Source: Clostridia bacterium (GTDB taxonomy: Bacteria; Bacillota; Clostridia; Christensenellales; Aristaeellaceae). From it: a stretch of DNA of 54,483 bases. A model generated the notes under the pieces. It had not been told where the DNA came from. It was given only the letters and a program-made list of their open reading frames with translations, and searched no databases. Where the stretch lies: positions 1 through 54,483 of the forward strand of contig JAFSCW010000020.1 of NCBI GenBank assembly GCA_017436605.1, read 5' to 3'. A program made the position numbers and the translations under genes. Every line of letters starts with the position of its first letter. Position 1 is the stretch's first letter. Positions 15,241 through 23,459 of this stretch are shown here, piece by piece.

Positions 15241-17601
15241 TTGAATCTTCCGAAAGGATTTACCCAGAGCGCGATGAAGGCGCTCGTTCAGGCTCAGATC
15301 TGTGCCGCGTCAATGGGGCACGAGAAAATGGGTACAGGCCATCTGATTATCGGCCTGTGCCGTTCCGGCGATGAGCTCACACGCTGTCTGATCGGCGACC
15401 TGACACTCAAGGATATCGAGCATGGTGTTTTTGAGCGATATGGCCATAGTCAAACCGGTTTTACACGAATCACCGGGTTGACTGCGCATGCCCAGCGGGT
15501 ATTGCTTCGCGCGCTGTCTTATGCCAACGCAGAAAAAAAGACGCTGGCCGGCATTGCGCATATCTGGCAGGAGCTTCTTTGCGAAGAAGGCTGCAGCGGG
15601 CTCTCCATCCTCTCTGAGCTCGGGAAAACGATTGACGGACTGCGCACCGCACTTACCAATGCTGTCGGCAGGATTGAGCGCCCCGCCGCTGCGCAGAGCA
15701 TCGCCTCTGCAGACACGCCGCTCACGCAGGAAGAAGCTGAAGCCGTGCAAAGAAGCGAAGCGCAGCAAAGGGAAAAGGCTGCGCAGCTCAGCCAGGAGCA
15801 TCTGCTTGAGACGTATGCGCGCAATCTGACCAAAGCAGCCAAGGAAGGCAGACTCGAACCGCTGATCGGGCGCATCGATGAGCTCGACGCCATGATTCGC
15901 ATTCTCGGAAAAAAGACCAAGAACAACCCGCTGCTGATCGGAGAACCCGGCGTCGGCAAATCCGCTCTTGCAGAAGGACTGGCTCAGCGGATCGTATCCG
16001 GTCAAGTGCCTCCGATGCTTCAGGATGCGCAGATTTATGCGCTGGACTTGACCCAGATCATTGCCGGAAGCAAATTCCGCGGTGAATTCGAGGAACGCAT
16101 CAAGAAGCTGATTACGGCGCTGCAATCGCTTGATCATGCGATTCTGTTCATTGACGAAATCCATACGCTCATCGGCGCCGGCAGTTCCAGCGAAGGCTCT
16201 CTGGATGCTGCGAACATCCTCAAACCGGCCCTCGCCAGAGGAGAACTGCGCGTCATCGGCGCAACGACCTACCGGGAATATCGAAAATACTTTGAAAAAG
16301 ATGCTGCGCTGGCAAGACGCTTCCAGCGTATTGATGTAGACGAACCTGATCATCAGGAAACCTTGCAGATTCTCTCCGGTCTGAAATCCCGTTACGAATC
16401 CTACCATGGCGTTTCAATCCCGATTGATACGCTTCGATCCGCGATCGATCTTTCTTCGCGTTATGTTACGGATCGCTATATGCCGGATAAGGCCATCGAT
16501 CTTATCGATGAAGCAGCCTCTATGGTCAAGCTCAGCAGTTGGAAGGGCAATGTCTCTTCCGATAGTCTCTCCGAAGTCGGCGTCCGCGATGTTCAGCGCG
16601 TCGTTTCCAGATGGACCGGTATTCCGCTGGAGCGCGTCAGCGAAGACGAGGCTAAAGGCATTCTCGATCTGGAAATGCAGCTTTCCAGACGAATCATCGG
16701 CCAGCAGGAAGCTGTGGCTTCTATTTCGAAAGCCCTTCGCCGTGCGCGGGCCGGGCTCAATGATCCCTCCCGTCCGCTTGGCGTGTTCATGCTCCTCGGT
16801 CCCTCCGGCGTCGGAAAGACCGAATTGTGCAAGGCCCTGAGCGAAGCGCTCTTTGGCAGCGAGGACTCACTCATTCGGATCGACATGTCCGAATACAGCG
16901 AAGAATCGTCGGCTTCCCGGCTGATCGGCTCACCGCCCGGCTATGTGGGGCATGGAGAAGGGGGCCAACTGACGGACGCCGTGATGAAAAAACCCTACAG
17001 CATTGTGCTGTTTGATGAAATTGAAAAGGCCAACGCCAAGGTATTCAGCCTCCTGCTTCAGCTTCTGGACGACGGACATCTCACAGACAGCCTGGGCCAT
17101 AAAGTGAACTTCAAGAACACCATCGTCGTGATGACTTCCAATACCGTCGTGTCGTTCGATTCCGAAAAACGTCTTGGCTTCTGCTCAAAGCCGCAGGCTG
17201 CCGATCCTGGCAAGGCGATCCTGTCCAAGCTGAAAGAAACATTCCGTCCCGAGTTCCTTGGAAGAATTGACGAGCTGATCATCATGAACAGCCTCACGCA
17301 GGATGATGGAAGGCGTATTGCTGATCTGATGCTGGGAAAGATCGTTCAGCGCCTGGCTCAGCAGGGAATTATGCTGGAATTTGACGAGCAGGTTGCCCGC
17401 CTTCTGGCCGAAAAGGGGGTGGATGCCATGAGCGGCGCACGCAATCTCAGGCGCGTAATTGCCAGAGAGATTGAGGATCCGCTCAGCGATCTGATCCTGT
17501 CTCAGGATCTGACGGGGGAAACCATCGCGATACGCACAGAGCACGATTCTGTCTGCATGCAGATCGTATGCTCCGACCAGCGCGAGCCTGTAACCGTATG
17601 A
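15241..17601 (+). CDS. clpC: ClpC-type AAA+ ATPase lacking the M domain
   Basis: 786 residues. A Clp unfoldase that feeds proteins to ClpP. An N-terminal double Clp-N repeat (about 5-145) is followed by NBD1 with Walker A GEPGVGKS (234-241) and Walker B ILFIDE (301-306), and NBD2 with Walker A GPSGVGKT (520-527). The ClpP-docking loop has LGF at 645-647. Between the last helix of NBD1 and the conserved VSRWTGIPLERV stretch (455-466) only some 15-20 residues remain. Bacillus ClpC has a UVR-containing M domain there, which binds MecA and McsB. The start is TTG at 15241 after a GGGGGGAAAGGA run, and no ATG gives a better N-terminus. Transcription is under CtsR. Confidence 0.93.
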   Translation: MNLPKGFTQSAMKALVQAQICAASMGHEKMGTGHLIIGLCRSGDELTRCLIGDLTLKDIEHGVFERYGHSQTGFTRITGLTAHAQRVLLRALSYANAEKKTLAGIAHIWQELLCEEGCSGLSILSELGKTIDGLRTALTNAVGRIERPAAAQSIASADTPLTQEEAEAVQRSEAQQREKAAQLSQEHLLETYARNLTKAAKEGRLEPLIGRIDELDAMIRILGKKTKNNPLLIGEPGVGKSALAEGLAQRIVSGQVPPMLQDAQIYALDLTQIIAGSKFRGEFEERIKKLITALQSLDHAILFIDEIHTLIGAGSSSEGSLDAANILKPALARGELRVIGATTYREYRKYFEKDAALARRFQRIDVDEPDHQETLQILSGLKSRYESYHGVSIPIDTLRSAIDLSSRYVTDRYMPDKAIDLIDEAASMVKLSSWKGNVSSDSLSEVGVRDVQRVVSRWTGIPLERVSEDEAKGILDLEMQLSRRIIGQQEAVASISKALRRARAGLNDPSRPLGVFMLLGPSGVGKTELCKALSEALFGSEDSLIRIDMSEYSEESSASRLIGSPPGYVGHGEGGQLTDAVMKKPYSIVLFDEIEKANAKVFSLLLQLLDDGHLTDSLGHKVNFKNTIVVMTSNTVVSFDSEKRLGFCSKPQAADPGKAILSKLKETFRPEFLGRIDELIIMNSLTQDDGRRIADLMLGKIVQRLAQQGIMLEFDEQVARLLAEKGVDAMSGARNLRRVIAREIEDPLSDLILSQDLTGETIAIRTEHDSVCMQIVCSDQREPVTV

Positions 17602-17604
17602 AAT

Positions 17605-17632
17605 ACAAAAGCGGGCCAAGGCCCGCTTTTGT
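17605..17632 (+). terminator. Terminator after clpC
   Basis: A 13-bp palindrome (17605-17617 with 17620-17632) whose A and T arms form part of the stem, directly after the clpC stop. The T run is short, so efficiency is uncertain. Confidence 0.7.
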
Positions 17633-17634
17633 GC

Positions 17635-17663
17635 TTGCACAGCGCGTACAGATGATTTACAAT
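17635..17663 (+). promoter_or_regulatory. Candidate promoter of the 17.7-23.4 kb operon
   Basis: TTGCAC (17635-17640), a 17-bp spacer and TACAAT (17658-17663). It lies between the clpC terminator and the next gene. Less close to consensus than the others. Confidence 0.6.
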
Positions 17664-17727
17664 AAACATGTATCCAAGGCGATATTCTTCATCGTCGAAA
17701 CATCACGCTCGGAAAGGCTTTCATCGT

Positions 17728-19275
17728 ATGATGCAAAATCATCGCTTATCCCGCGTTTGCCGCGCGCTTCCTTCCGTCTTTGCAACCCTGTGCGCCCTCT
17801 TTATGCTGTGCGTCGTTCCGCTTTTGTATCGCGACGCCTTCTTTGATATTAACCGTGTCAAGGTCGACGCCGTCATCCAGGCCGTCCCTGTGTTTGCCGC
17901 CTGTGCCGTCATCGCAGCTGCTTTTTTCTCGGTAGAAAAGCCTGGCGGTCCTTCGGTACGCTCTGTGTATCTGGCGGTGTGTCTGTTTGCTGCCGCGTGT
18001 GTAGCATCCTGCGCGCTGGCAAACTTCGAAGAAGCGGTTATCACCGGCAACGAAGGGCGCTACTGCGGGCTTCAATTCATACTCTGCTGTATAGCCGCCT
18101 TTTTTGTTATCGGCTGCGGCCGAGTCTGCTTTTCCGCTTTGATCCCGGCGCTGATGCTGACCTCGTCCGTTTGTGCAGCGCTCGGCGTGGCCAATGCGAT
18201 GGGGGTTGATCCGCTCGGATTCTATACGCGCATCAAAAAAGGACAGGAGCAGATGTTCCTTTCCACAATCGGTCATTTCGATTTCTTTGGAACCTTCCTG
18301 GTCATGATGTTCCCGCTTGCCGGAGCTCAATTCATTTTCGGGAAAAAACGCTTTACCCAGCCGTTTGGCTGCTTCTGTGCTTTCGTGATCGCGCTGGGCG
18401 CTGTAGCGTCCAGAACGGACAGCGCTTTTTTCGGTCTGCACATGGCCTGTTTTATGCTTCTTGCGCTCAGCGGCGGAAGCCTTCTCCGCCTCGGCAGGGC
18501 GCTGGTGCTTTGGGGGCTCGCCTTTTCCGCGCTGCCCATCGTCTATGCCGCGCTGGCATACAGTCCATTCAAGCCCGGCGTCTCCGGACTTCCGAAGCTG
18601 CTCTATGAAATGCATGCCGGAGAATACGCCGCACTGATTCTGATCGCCGCCGGTCTTTTTCTGATACGCATGCATCGCAGGGCAAAAACCGCACCGGACC
18701 GCGATTCGTTCCTCAAGCTCATGCTGGCGCTTTTTGCCGTCTTCGTCCTCGTCTGCCTTGGCGCTCTTTTGTATTTCTCCGTGTTTGATACGGAGACGCC
18801 CCTTGGCGTCGCTTCTTCCTTTCTGAGGTTCAACGATCATTGGGGTTCTCTCCGCGGCTTTGTCTATACGCGTGCGCTCCGTGCCTATGCCGATTTTGAT
18901 CTTGTGCATAAACTTTTCGGCGGCGGTCTGGATCTGGCGCTTCGTTTGCTTACGCCTTATTTTGACGACCCGTCCATGCTGCAGTTTGGCGTATTCAACG
19001 ACGTCCACTGCCAGCCCCTCCAAATGCTGCTGACCTGTGGAATTTTCGGCTTTATCTCGTATCTCGCTCTGTATACCGCTGTCATTCGTCTTCTCTTCAT
19101 TCATGCCAAAGAAGATCCCGTTCTCTGCGGTATACTCGCCGCTCTGTTCAGCTATGGCCTGATCATGCTGATCAACGTTACGCAGCCCATTCTGATTCTG
19201 ACGTACCTTTCTCTCTGCGCGATCGGCATTGCCCGGCTGCGCTGGCACCCGAAAACACGGGAGGCAAGCTTATGA
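17728..19275 (+). CDS. Polytopic membrane protein, O-antigen ligase / polymerase-like
   Basis: 515 residues from the ATG at 17728, preceded by GGAAAGG at proper spacing; the open frame extends to 17668 but without a better start. About a dozen hydrophobic segments run through the protein. An early extracytoplasmic loop carries EAVITGNEGRYCGL. Its acidic residue, GNxGRYxG pattern and position resemble Wzy/O-antigen-ligase proteins, and a larger loop follows at about 350-410. Such proteins ligate or polymerise lipid-linked glycans at the outer face of the membrane. The similarity is one of topology and one short motif only. The stop overlaps the mrfA start by 4 bp, coupling it to a DNA-repair helicase for no obvious reason. 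Confidence 0.5.
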   Translation: MMQNHRLSRVCRALPSVFATLCALFMLCVVPLLYRDAFFDINRVKVDAVIQAVPVFAACAVIAAAFFSVEKPGGPSVRSVYLAVCLFAAACVASCALANFEEAVITGNEGRYCGLQFILCCIAAFFVIGCGRVCFSALIPALMLTSSVCAALGVANAMGVDPLGFYTRIKKGQEQMFLSTIGHFDFFGTFLVMMFPLAGAQFIFGKKRFTQPFGCFCAFVIALGAVASRTDSAFFGLHMACFMLLALSGGSLLRLGRALVLWGLAFSALPIVYAALAYSPFKPGVSGLPKLLYEMHAGEYAALILIAAGLFLIRMHRRAKTAPDRDSFLKLMLALFAVFVLVCLGALLYFSVFDTETPLGVASSFLRFNDHWGSLRGFVYTRALRAYADFDLVHKLFGGGLDLALRLLTPYFDDPSMLQFGVFNDVHCQPLQMLLTCGIFGFISYLALYTAVIRLLFIHAKEDPVLCGILAALFSYGLIMLINVTQPILILTYLSLCAIGIARLRWHPKTREASL

Positions 19276-21542
19276 ACCTTGAACAGCTCTTGGGTCGATT
19301 GAAAAACACGCCCTCCTTTATGGAAAACGTCACGCACTGGGAAATCCTTCCGGCAAAGGAAGCCGTCTACAAGGCATTCCCGGACGCGATCGACGCGCGC
19401 ATCCCCGCCGTCCTTGCCAACCGAGGAATCTATCGTCTGTACAGTCACCAGCGGGAAGCCTTCGATTCCGCACTGGCAGGCAAGGATATCTGCGTCGTCA
19501 CGCCGACTGCCTCCGGAAAAACCATGTGCTACAACCTTCCGGTGCTCAACGCCATCCTCCAGAATCCCGATGCCCGTGCGCTGTATCTTTTTCCGACAAA
19601 GGCGCTTTCTGCAGATCAGGTATCTGAACTGTACGAACTGATCGAGGCAATGGGCGTCGACGTCAAAACCTATACGTATGACGGCGATACGCCCGCCGCC
19701 GCCCGCAGGCAGGTTCGCCAGGCAGGACATATCGTCGTCACCAATCCGGACATGCTTCATTCCGGCATCCTGCCTCATCATACAAAATGGGTCAAGCTCT
19801 TTGAAAACCTGCGCTATATTGTCATCGATGAGATTCACGCTTACCGCGGCGTATTTGGCTCCAACCTTTCAAACGTCATCAGAAGGCTCATGCGGCTTTG
19901 CCGCTTCTACGGCTCCAATCCTCAATTCATCTGCTGCTCTGCGACGATCGCAAATCCCGCAGAGCTCGCCGAAACGCTGATCGGCCGTCCCGTTGAGCTT
20001 ATTGACAAGAGCGGCGCAGCGAGCGGAGAAAAGCATATTGTGTTCTATAATCCTCCGGTCGTAAACCGCCAGCTTGGCGTGCGCAAGTCCGTCCTTCAGG
20101 AAACGCTTCGCATCTCTTCCATGCTGGTTGACAATGACATTCCAACCATTGTCTTCGGAAAATCAAGATTGACGGTTGAAGTGCTGACGCGTCATCTCAA
20201 AGAACGCGTTCGGGATCCGCTCGGAAACGCCGGGCGGGTACGCGGCTATCGCGGCGGATATCTGCCGTCCCTCCGACGGGAAATCGAACGGGGGCTGCGC
20301 AGAGGGGATATCCGTGCCGTCGTATCCACCAATGCGCTCGAGCTCGGCATCGACATCGGTCAGCTGGATGCCTGCGTGATGTGCGGATATCCGGGTTCAA
20401 TCGCCAGCACATGGCAGGAAGCCGGACGCGCCGGGCGCAGAAAAAACACTGCGCTGACCATTGTTGTCGCTTCTTCGTCTGCGCTGGATCAATATATTGT
20501 CACGCATCCTGAATATTTTTTTGGCCAGTCTCCGGAAAATGCGCTTGTCCATCCGGACAATCTCTATGTTCTGCTCAACCACGTCAAGTGCGCAGCTTAT
20601 GAGCTTCCCTTTGAGGAAGGGGAGACCTATGCCAACGGCGTATCGACGCGCGAACTTCTCGAATACCTTTGCGAAGAACAGATTCTCCATTTAACCGGAA
20701 ACCGCTATTACTGGATGGCCGAGGAATTCCCTGCGGCAGATTTGTCTCTTCGCTCTGTCACGAGCGAGAATTTCGTGATTATCGACATCACCAATGCCGC
20801 TCATCGCGTCGTGATCGGAGAAATGGATCGCTACACGGTGCCCATGCTTCTGCACGAACATGCCATTTATATGCATGAAGGTCAGCAGTATCAGGTCGAA
20901 AAACTGGACTTTACGGAGAAAAAAGCCTACGTGCGTCATGTCGACGTGGATTACTATACGGACGCAGATCTCAACACCAGCGTCAAGGTGCTCGACGTAC
21001 TCAAGGAACAGCCGCTGGGAACAGGTACGCTGGCCTATGGCGAGGTCCTTGTCACCTGGCTGGTTACGATGTTCAAGAAATTCAAGCTCGATACTCAGGA
21101 GACGCTCGGCTTTGGCCCTGTCGATCTGCCTGAGTTGGAACTCCCGACAAACGCCTGCTGGTGGGCGCTTGACGAAAACCTGACCTCAGGCCTTTCCATG
21201 GACGATCTGCAGGGCGGTATGCTGGGCGTCGCCAATGCGCTGCGTCAGATCATTCCTCTGTATCTGATGTGCTCGCCCGGTGATATCTGTGTACAGTATC
21301 GCGTGCGCGATCCTTTCACCAAGCTTCCCACGATTATTGTTTTTGATAATTATGCCGGAGGAATTGGCCTGAGCGAACGCGTATATGGAATGCGCAACCT
21401 CATTTTCAGCGATGTGCATGCGCTGATTCAGTCCTGCGCCTGTGAAGCGGGTTGTCCCTCCTGTGTCGGACCAACAGCGGAAGTCGGCGAGAGGGGAAAG
21501 AGAACGGCGTTGCTGCTTACCGAAAGGCTGATGGCGCTATGA
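19272..21542 (+). CDS. mrfA: DEAD/DEAH-box helicase MrfA (YprA family)
   Basis: 756 residues. Superfamily 2 helicase of the YprA/MrfA group, which in Bacillus subtilis acts with the exonuclease MrfB in repair of mitomycin C damage outside UvrABC. Walker A is TPTASGKT (77-84), the DEAH-type box is DEIH (186-189), motif III CSAT follows, and QEAGRAGR closes the second RecA domain. The C-terminal DUF1998-type region ends with Cys722, Cys724, Cys728 and Cys731, the four-cysteine zinc site of the family. It overlaps the genes on both sides by 4 bp (ATGA junctions), and the next gene is its known partner. Confidence 0.92.
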   Translation: MNLEQLLGRLKNTPSFMENVTHWEILPAKEAVYKAFPDAIDARIPAVLANRGIYRLYSHQREAFDSALAGKDICVVTPTASGKTMCYNLPVLNAILQNPDARALYLFPTKALSADQVSELYELIEAMGVDVKTYTYDGDTPAAARRQVRQAGHIVVTNPDMLHSGILPHHTKWVKLFENLRYIVIDEIHAYRGVFGSNLSNVIRRLMRLCRFYGSNPQFICCSATIANPAELAETLIGRPVELIDKSGAASGEKHIVFYNPPVVNRQLGVRKSVLQETLRISSMLVDNDIPTIVFGKSRLTVEVLTRHLKERVRDPLGNAGRVRGYRGGYLPSLRREIERGLRRGDIRAVVSTNALELGIDIGQLDACVMCGYPGSIASTWQEAGRAGRRKNTALTIVVASSSALDQYIVTHPEYFFGQSPENALVHPDNLYVLLNHVKCAAYELPFEEGETYANGVSTRELLEYLCEEQILHLTGNRYYWMAEEFPAADLSLRSVTSENFVIIDITNAAHRVVIGEMDRYTVPMLLHEHAIYMHEGQQYQVEKLDFTEKKAYVRHVDVDYYTDADLNTSVKVLDVLKEQPLGTGTLAYGEVLVTWLVTMFKKFKLDTQETLGFGPVDLPELELPTNACWWALDENLTSGLSMDDLQGGMLGVANALRQIIPLYLMCSPGDICVQYRVRDPFTKLPTIIVFDNYAGGIGLSERVYGMRNLIFSDVHALIQSCACEAGCPSCVGPTAEVGERGKRTALLLTERLMAL

Positions 21543-22705
21543 GAAACCTGCGAGAACGGCTCAAAGCCGTATCCAGCGGGACGCAGCCGGTACGAGCTGC
21601 GCCCGCTGCGCGCCCGGATCCTTATTATTCCAGAGAATACGTGTTTCCGCTTCATGATCTTTGCGGCGTTGAACAGACCACGCTGGATGAGATTCGCGCC
21701 TGTGATCCTCTGTTTACAGGCAGCACCTGGGATATTCGGCGGGTGCTCTTTCTGGATACAGAAACGACAGGCCTGAGCGGCGGCGCCGGAACAGTCGCTT
21801 TTGAAGTCGGCGTAGGCTTCATCAATCCTCGCGGTCTGGTTATCCGCCAATATGTGATGCGGGATTACAGCGAGGAAGCCGCAATGCTTGAGGAGATCGC
21901 AAGGCTTGTCGGCCGCTTTGAAACCCTCGTCACGTTCAACGGCAAAACATTCGATCTTCCTCTGCTTGAATCGCGTATGGTGATGAACCGCATCCGCGTT
22001 CCGCTGACGCAAATGCCGCATCTTGATCTTCTTCATTGCGCCAGACGCGTTTACAAGCTCAGACTCCGCCGCTGCAATCTCTCCTCACTCGAAGAAGCCA
22101 TTCTCGGCCAAACGCGCAGCGACGATCTTCCCGGCTCGCAGGTGCCTCAGCGATATTTTGACTACATCAAGACCCGCGAGTTTGCTCTTCTTGAAGACGT
22201 CCTTCGCCATAATCTCGACGACGTCAGAAGCCTCGCCTGTCTGACCGGACATCTGTGCGCTGTTTTCCGCAATCCCACGCAGATTGACGATCCGGAAGAC
22301 CTTTTCAGCGTAGGAAAGACGCTTCTTCGCGGCGGGCGGACTGAACCGGCGAGGGCATGTTTCCGGATTCTGGGCAAAAGTTCCATGTCGGCGGCCGCAC
22401 ATCTGCATCTGGCCTCGAGCTATAAAAAGGAAGGGGACTGGGAAATGACTGTCTCCACCTGTTTGGACATGATCGCCTCCGGCGAAAACGGAATATTTCC
22501 ATATGTCACGCTTGCCAAGTATTACGAGCACATTGTCCATGATTATCCGCGGGCATTGCGCTATGCTGCCGGCGCGCTTCAGTATCTGCTGAATACCGCC
22601 CCGATCTCTGGCATGGATGAAACCCAGGTTTCTTCCATTCATAAACGCATCGACCGCCTCAGGCGAAAAAGCCTGCAGGCTCTGAATAACCAACAGGAGG
22701 AATAA
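21539..22705 (+). CDS. mrfB: DEDDh exonuclease MrfB (YprB family)
   Basis: 388 residues from an ATG at 21539 that overlaps the mrfA stop by 4 bp; an upstream extension to 21452 would run deep into mrfA. RNase H-like exonuclease fold: Asp73 and Glu75 in FLDTETTGLSGG, FNGKTFDLP (133-141) with an acidic residue at 139, and His224 and Asp228 in RHNLDDVRSL, a DEDDh set. The C-terminal 130 residues look like TPR-type helical repeats. In Bacillus MrfB works with MrfA in repair of mitomycin adducts, and the coupling of the two genes here supports the same pairing. Confidence 0.9.
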   Translation: MRNLRERLKAVSSGTQPVRAAPAARPDPYYSREYVFPLHDLCGVEQTTLDEIRACDPLFTGSTWDIRRVLFLDTETTGLSGGAGTVAFEVGVGFINPRGLVIRQYVMRDYSEEAAMLEEIARLVGRFETLVTFNGKTFDLPLLESRMVMNRIRVPLTQMPHLDLLHCARRVYKLRLRRCNLSSLEEAILGQTRSDDLPGSQVPQRYFDYIKTREFALLEDVLRHNLDDVRSLACLTGHLCAVFRNPTQIDDPEDLFSVGKTLLRGGRTEPARACFRILGKSSMSAAAHLHLASSYKKEGDWEMTVSTCLDMIASGENGIFPYVTLAKYYEHIVHDYPRALRYAAGALQYLLNTAPISGMDETQVSSIHKRIDRLRRKSLQALNNQQEE

Positions 22706-22708
22706 CCA

Positions 22709-23395
22709 ATGAGCTTCATGGGAAATCTGGCCGGCAATAAGGCGCTGGCCGCGCATAGCAAGGGCGATTATAAGACTGCGCTGACGCTTTACGAAGATGC
22801 CTACGCCAAAGGCATGGATAAGCCCCGCCTGCTTCGCGGATACAGTGTGCTGCTGATCCGCACCAGCCAATTCGATAAAGCGCTGGAAATCCTCAAGAAG
22901 ATCGAAAACACCCCGAATCTCGACGCCAAGGAGCGGCTTGATCTGCATGTCAATTACGCCATCATCCTTTGGAAAAAAGGGCATCTGGATCGCGCCATGC
23001 AGATTCTGGAAGATGAATTCCGGCACACCAAAAACGGAACGCTTTACAGCATCATCGGTTACCTGAAGATTGAACAGGGCGATGCAGAGGAGGCCATCCG
23101 GTTCAATCAGGAAGCGCTGGAGTATGATGACGCGGATCCTGTCTATCTGGATAACCTTGCTCAGTCCTATTACAGGCTCAAGGGCGATAAGGAAACCGCC
23201 AGAGCGTACTTTGAAAAGGCCATCAAACTCAAGCCCAGCGCCATTGATACCAATTACTTCCTTGCGCTGTATGCCGCCGAGGAAGGACATCTGGAAGAAG
23301 CACGCATGCACCTTGCCAAAGCGCGCGGCGGTTTCTTCTCTCCGCTGAACTATGCGACGCCGGAGATGATCGACCAGAAGCTCAGCGAGCTGTAA
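22709..23395 (+). CDS. Tetratricopeptide repeat protein
   Basis: 228 residues, soluble, made almost entirely of TPR-like helix pairs (for example LYEDAYAKGMDKPRLLRGYS and the units around residues 80-200). No signal peptide or catalytic motif. It starts 3 bp after mrfB with AGGAGGAA as ribosome-binding site, so it belongs to the same operon, and a terminator follows. TPR proteins are scaffolds. A role as an accessory to MrfA/MrfB is an inference from position alone. Confidence 0.8.
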   Translation: MSFMGNLAGNKALAAHSKGDYKTALTLYEDAYAKGMDKPRLLRGYSVLLIRTSQFDKALEILKKIENTPNLDAKERLDLHVNYAIILWKKGHLDRAMQILEDEFRHTKNGTLYSIIGYLKIEQGDAEEAIRFNQEALEYDDADPVYLDNLAQSYYRLKGDKETARAYFEKAIKLKPSAIDTNYFLALYAAEEGHLEEARMHLAKARGGFFSPLNYATPEMIDQKLSEL

Positions 23396-23416
23396 CATTC
23401 TCCTCTTAAGCCAAAG

Positions 23417-23456
23417 CGCAGCGTTTGCAGATCCATCTGCTTGCGCTGCGTTTTTT
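23417..23456 (+). terminator. Terminator after the mrfAB-TPR operon
   Basis: The outer 7-bp stem (23417-23423 with 23444-23450) is perfect, then a 3-nt internal mismatch, then an inner GCAGA/TCTGC stem, followed by six T. It abuts the end of the converging penicillin-binding protein gene. Confidence 0.85.
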
Positions 23457-23459
23457 ATA

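Noticed and set aside
16520..16620. A frameshift hiding the ClpC M domain
   Set aside because: The DNA between the NBD1 end and the SRWTGIP segment is too short to code a 50-60-residue domain in any frame.
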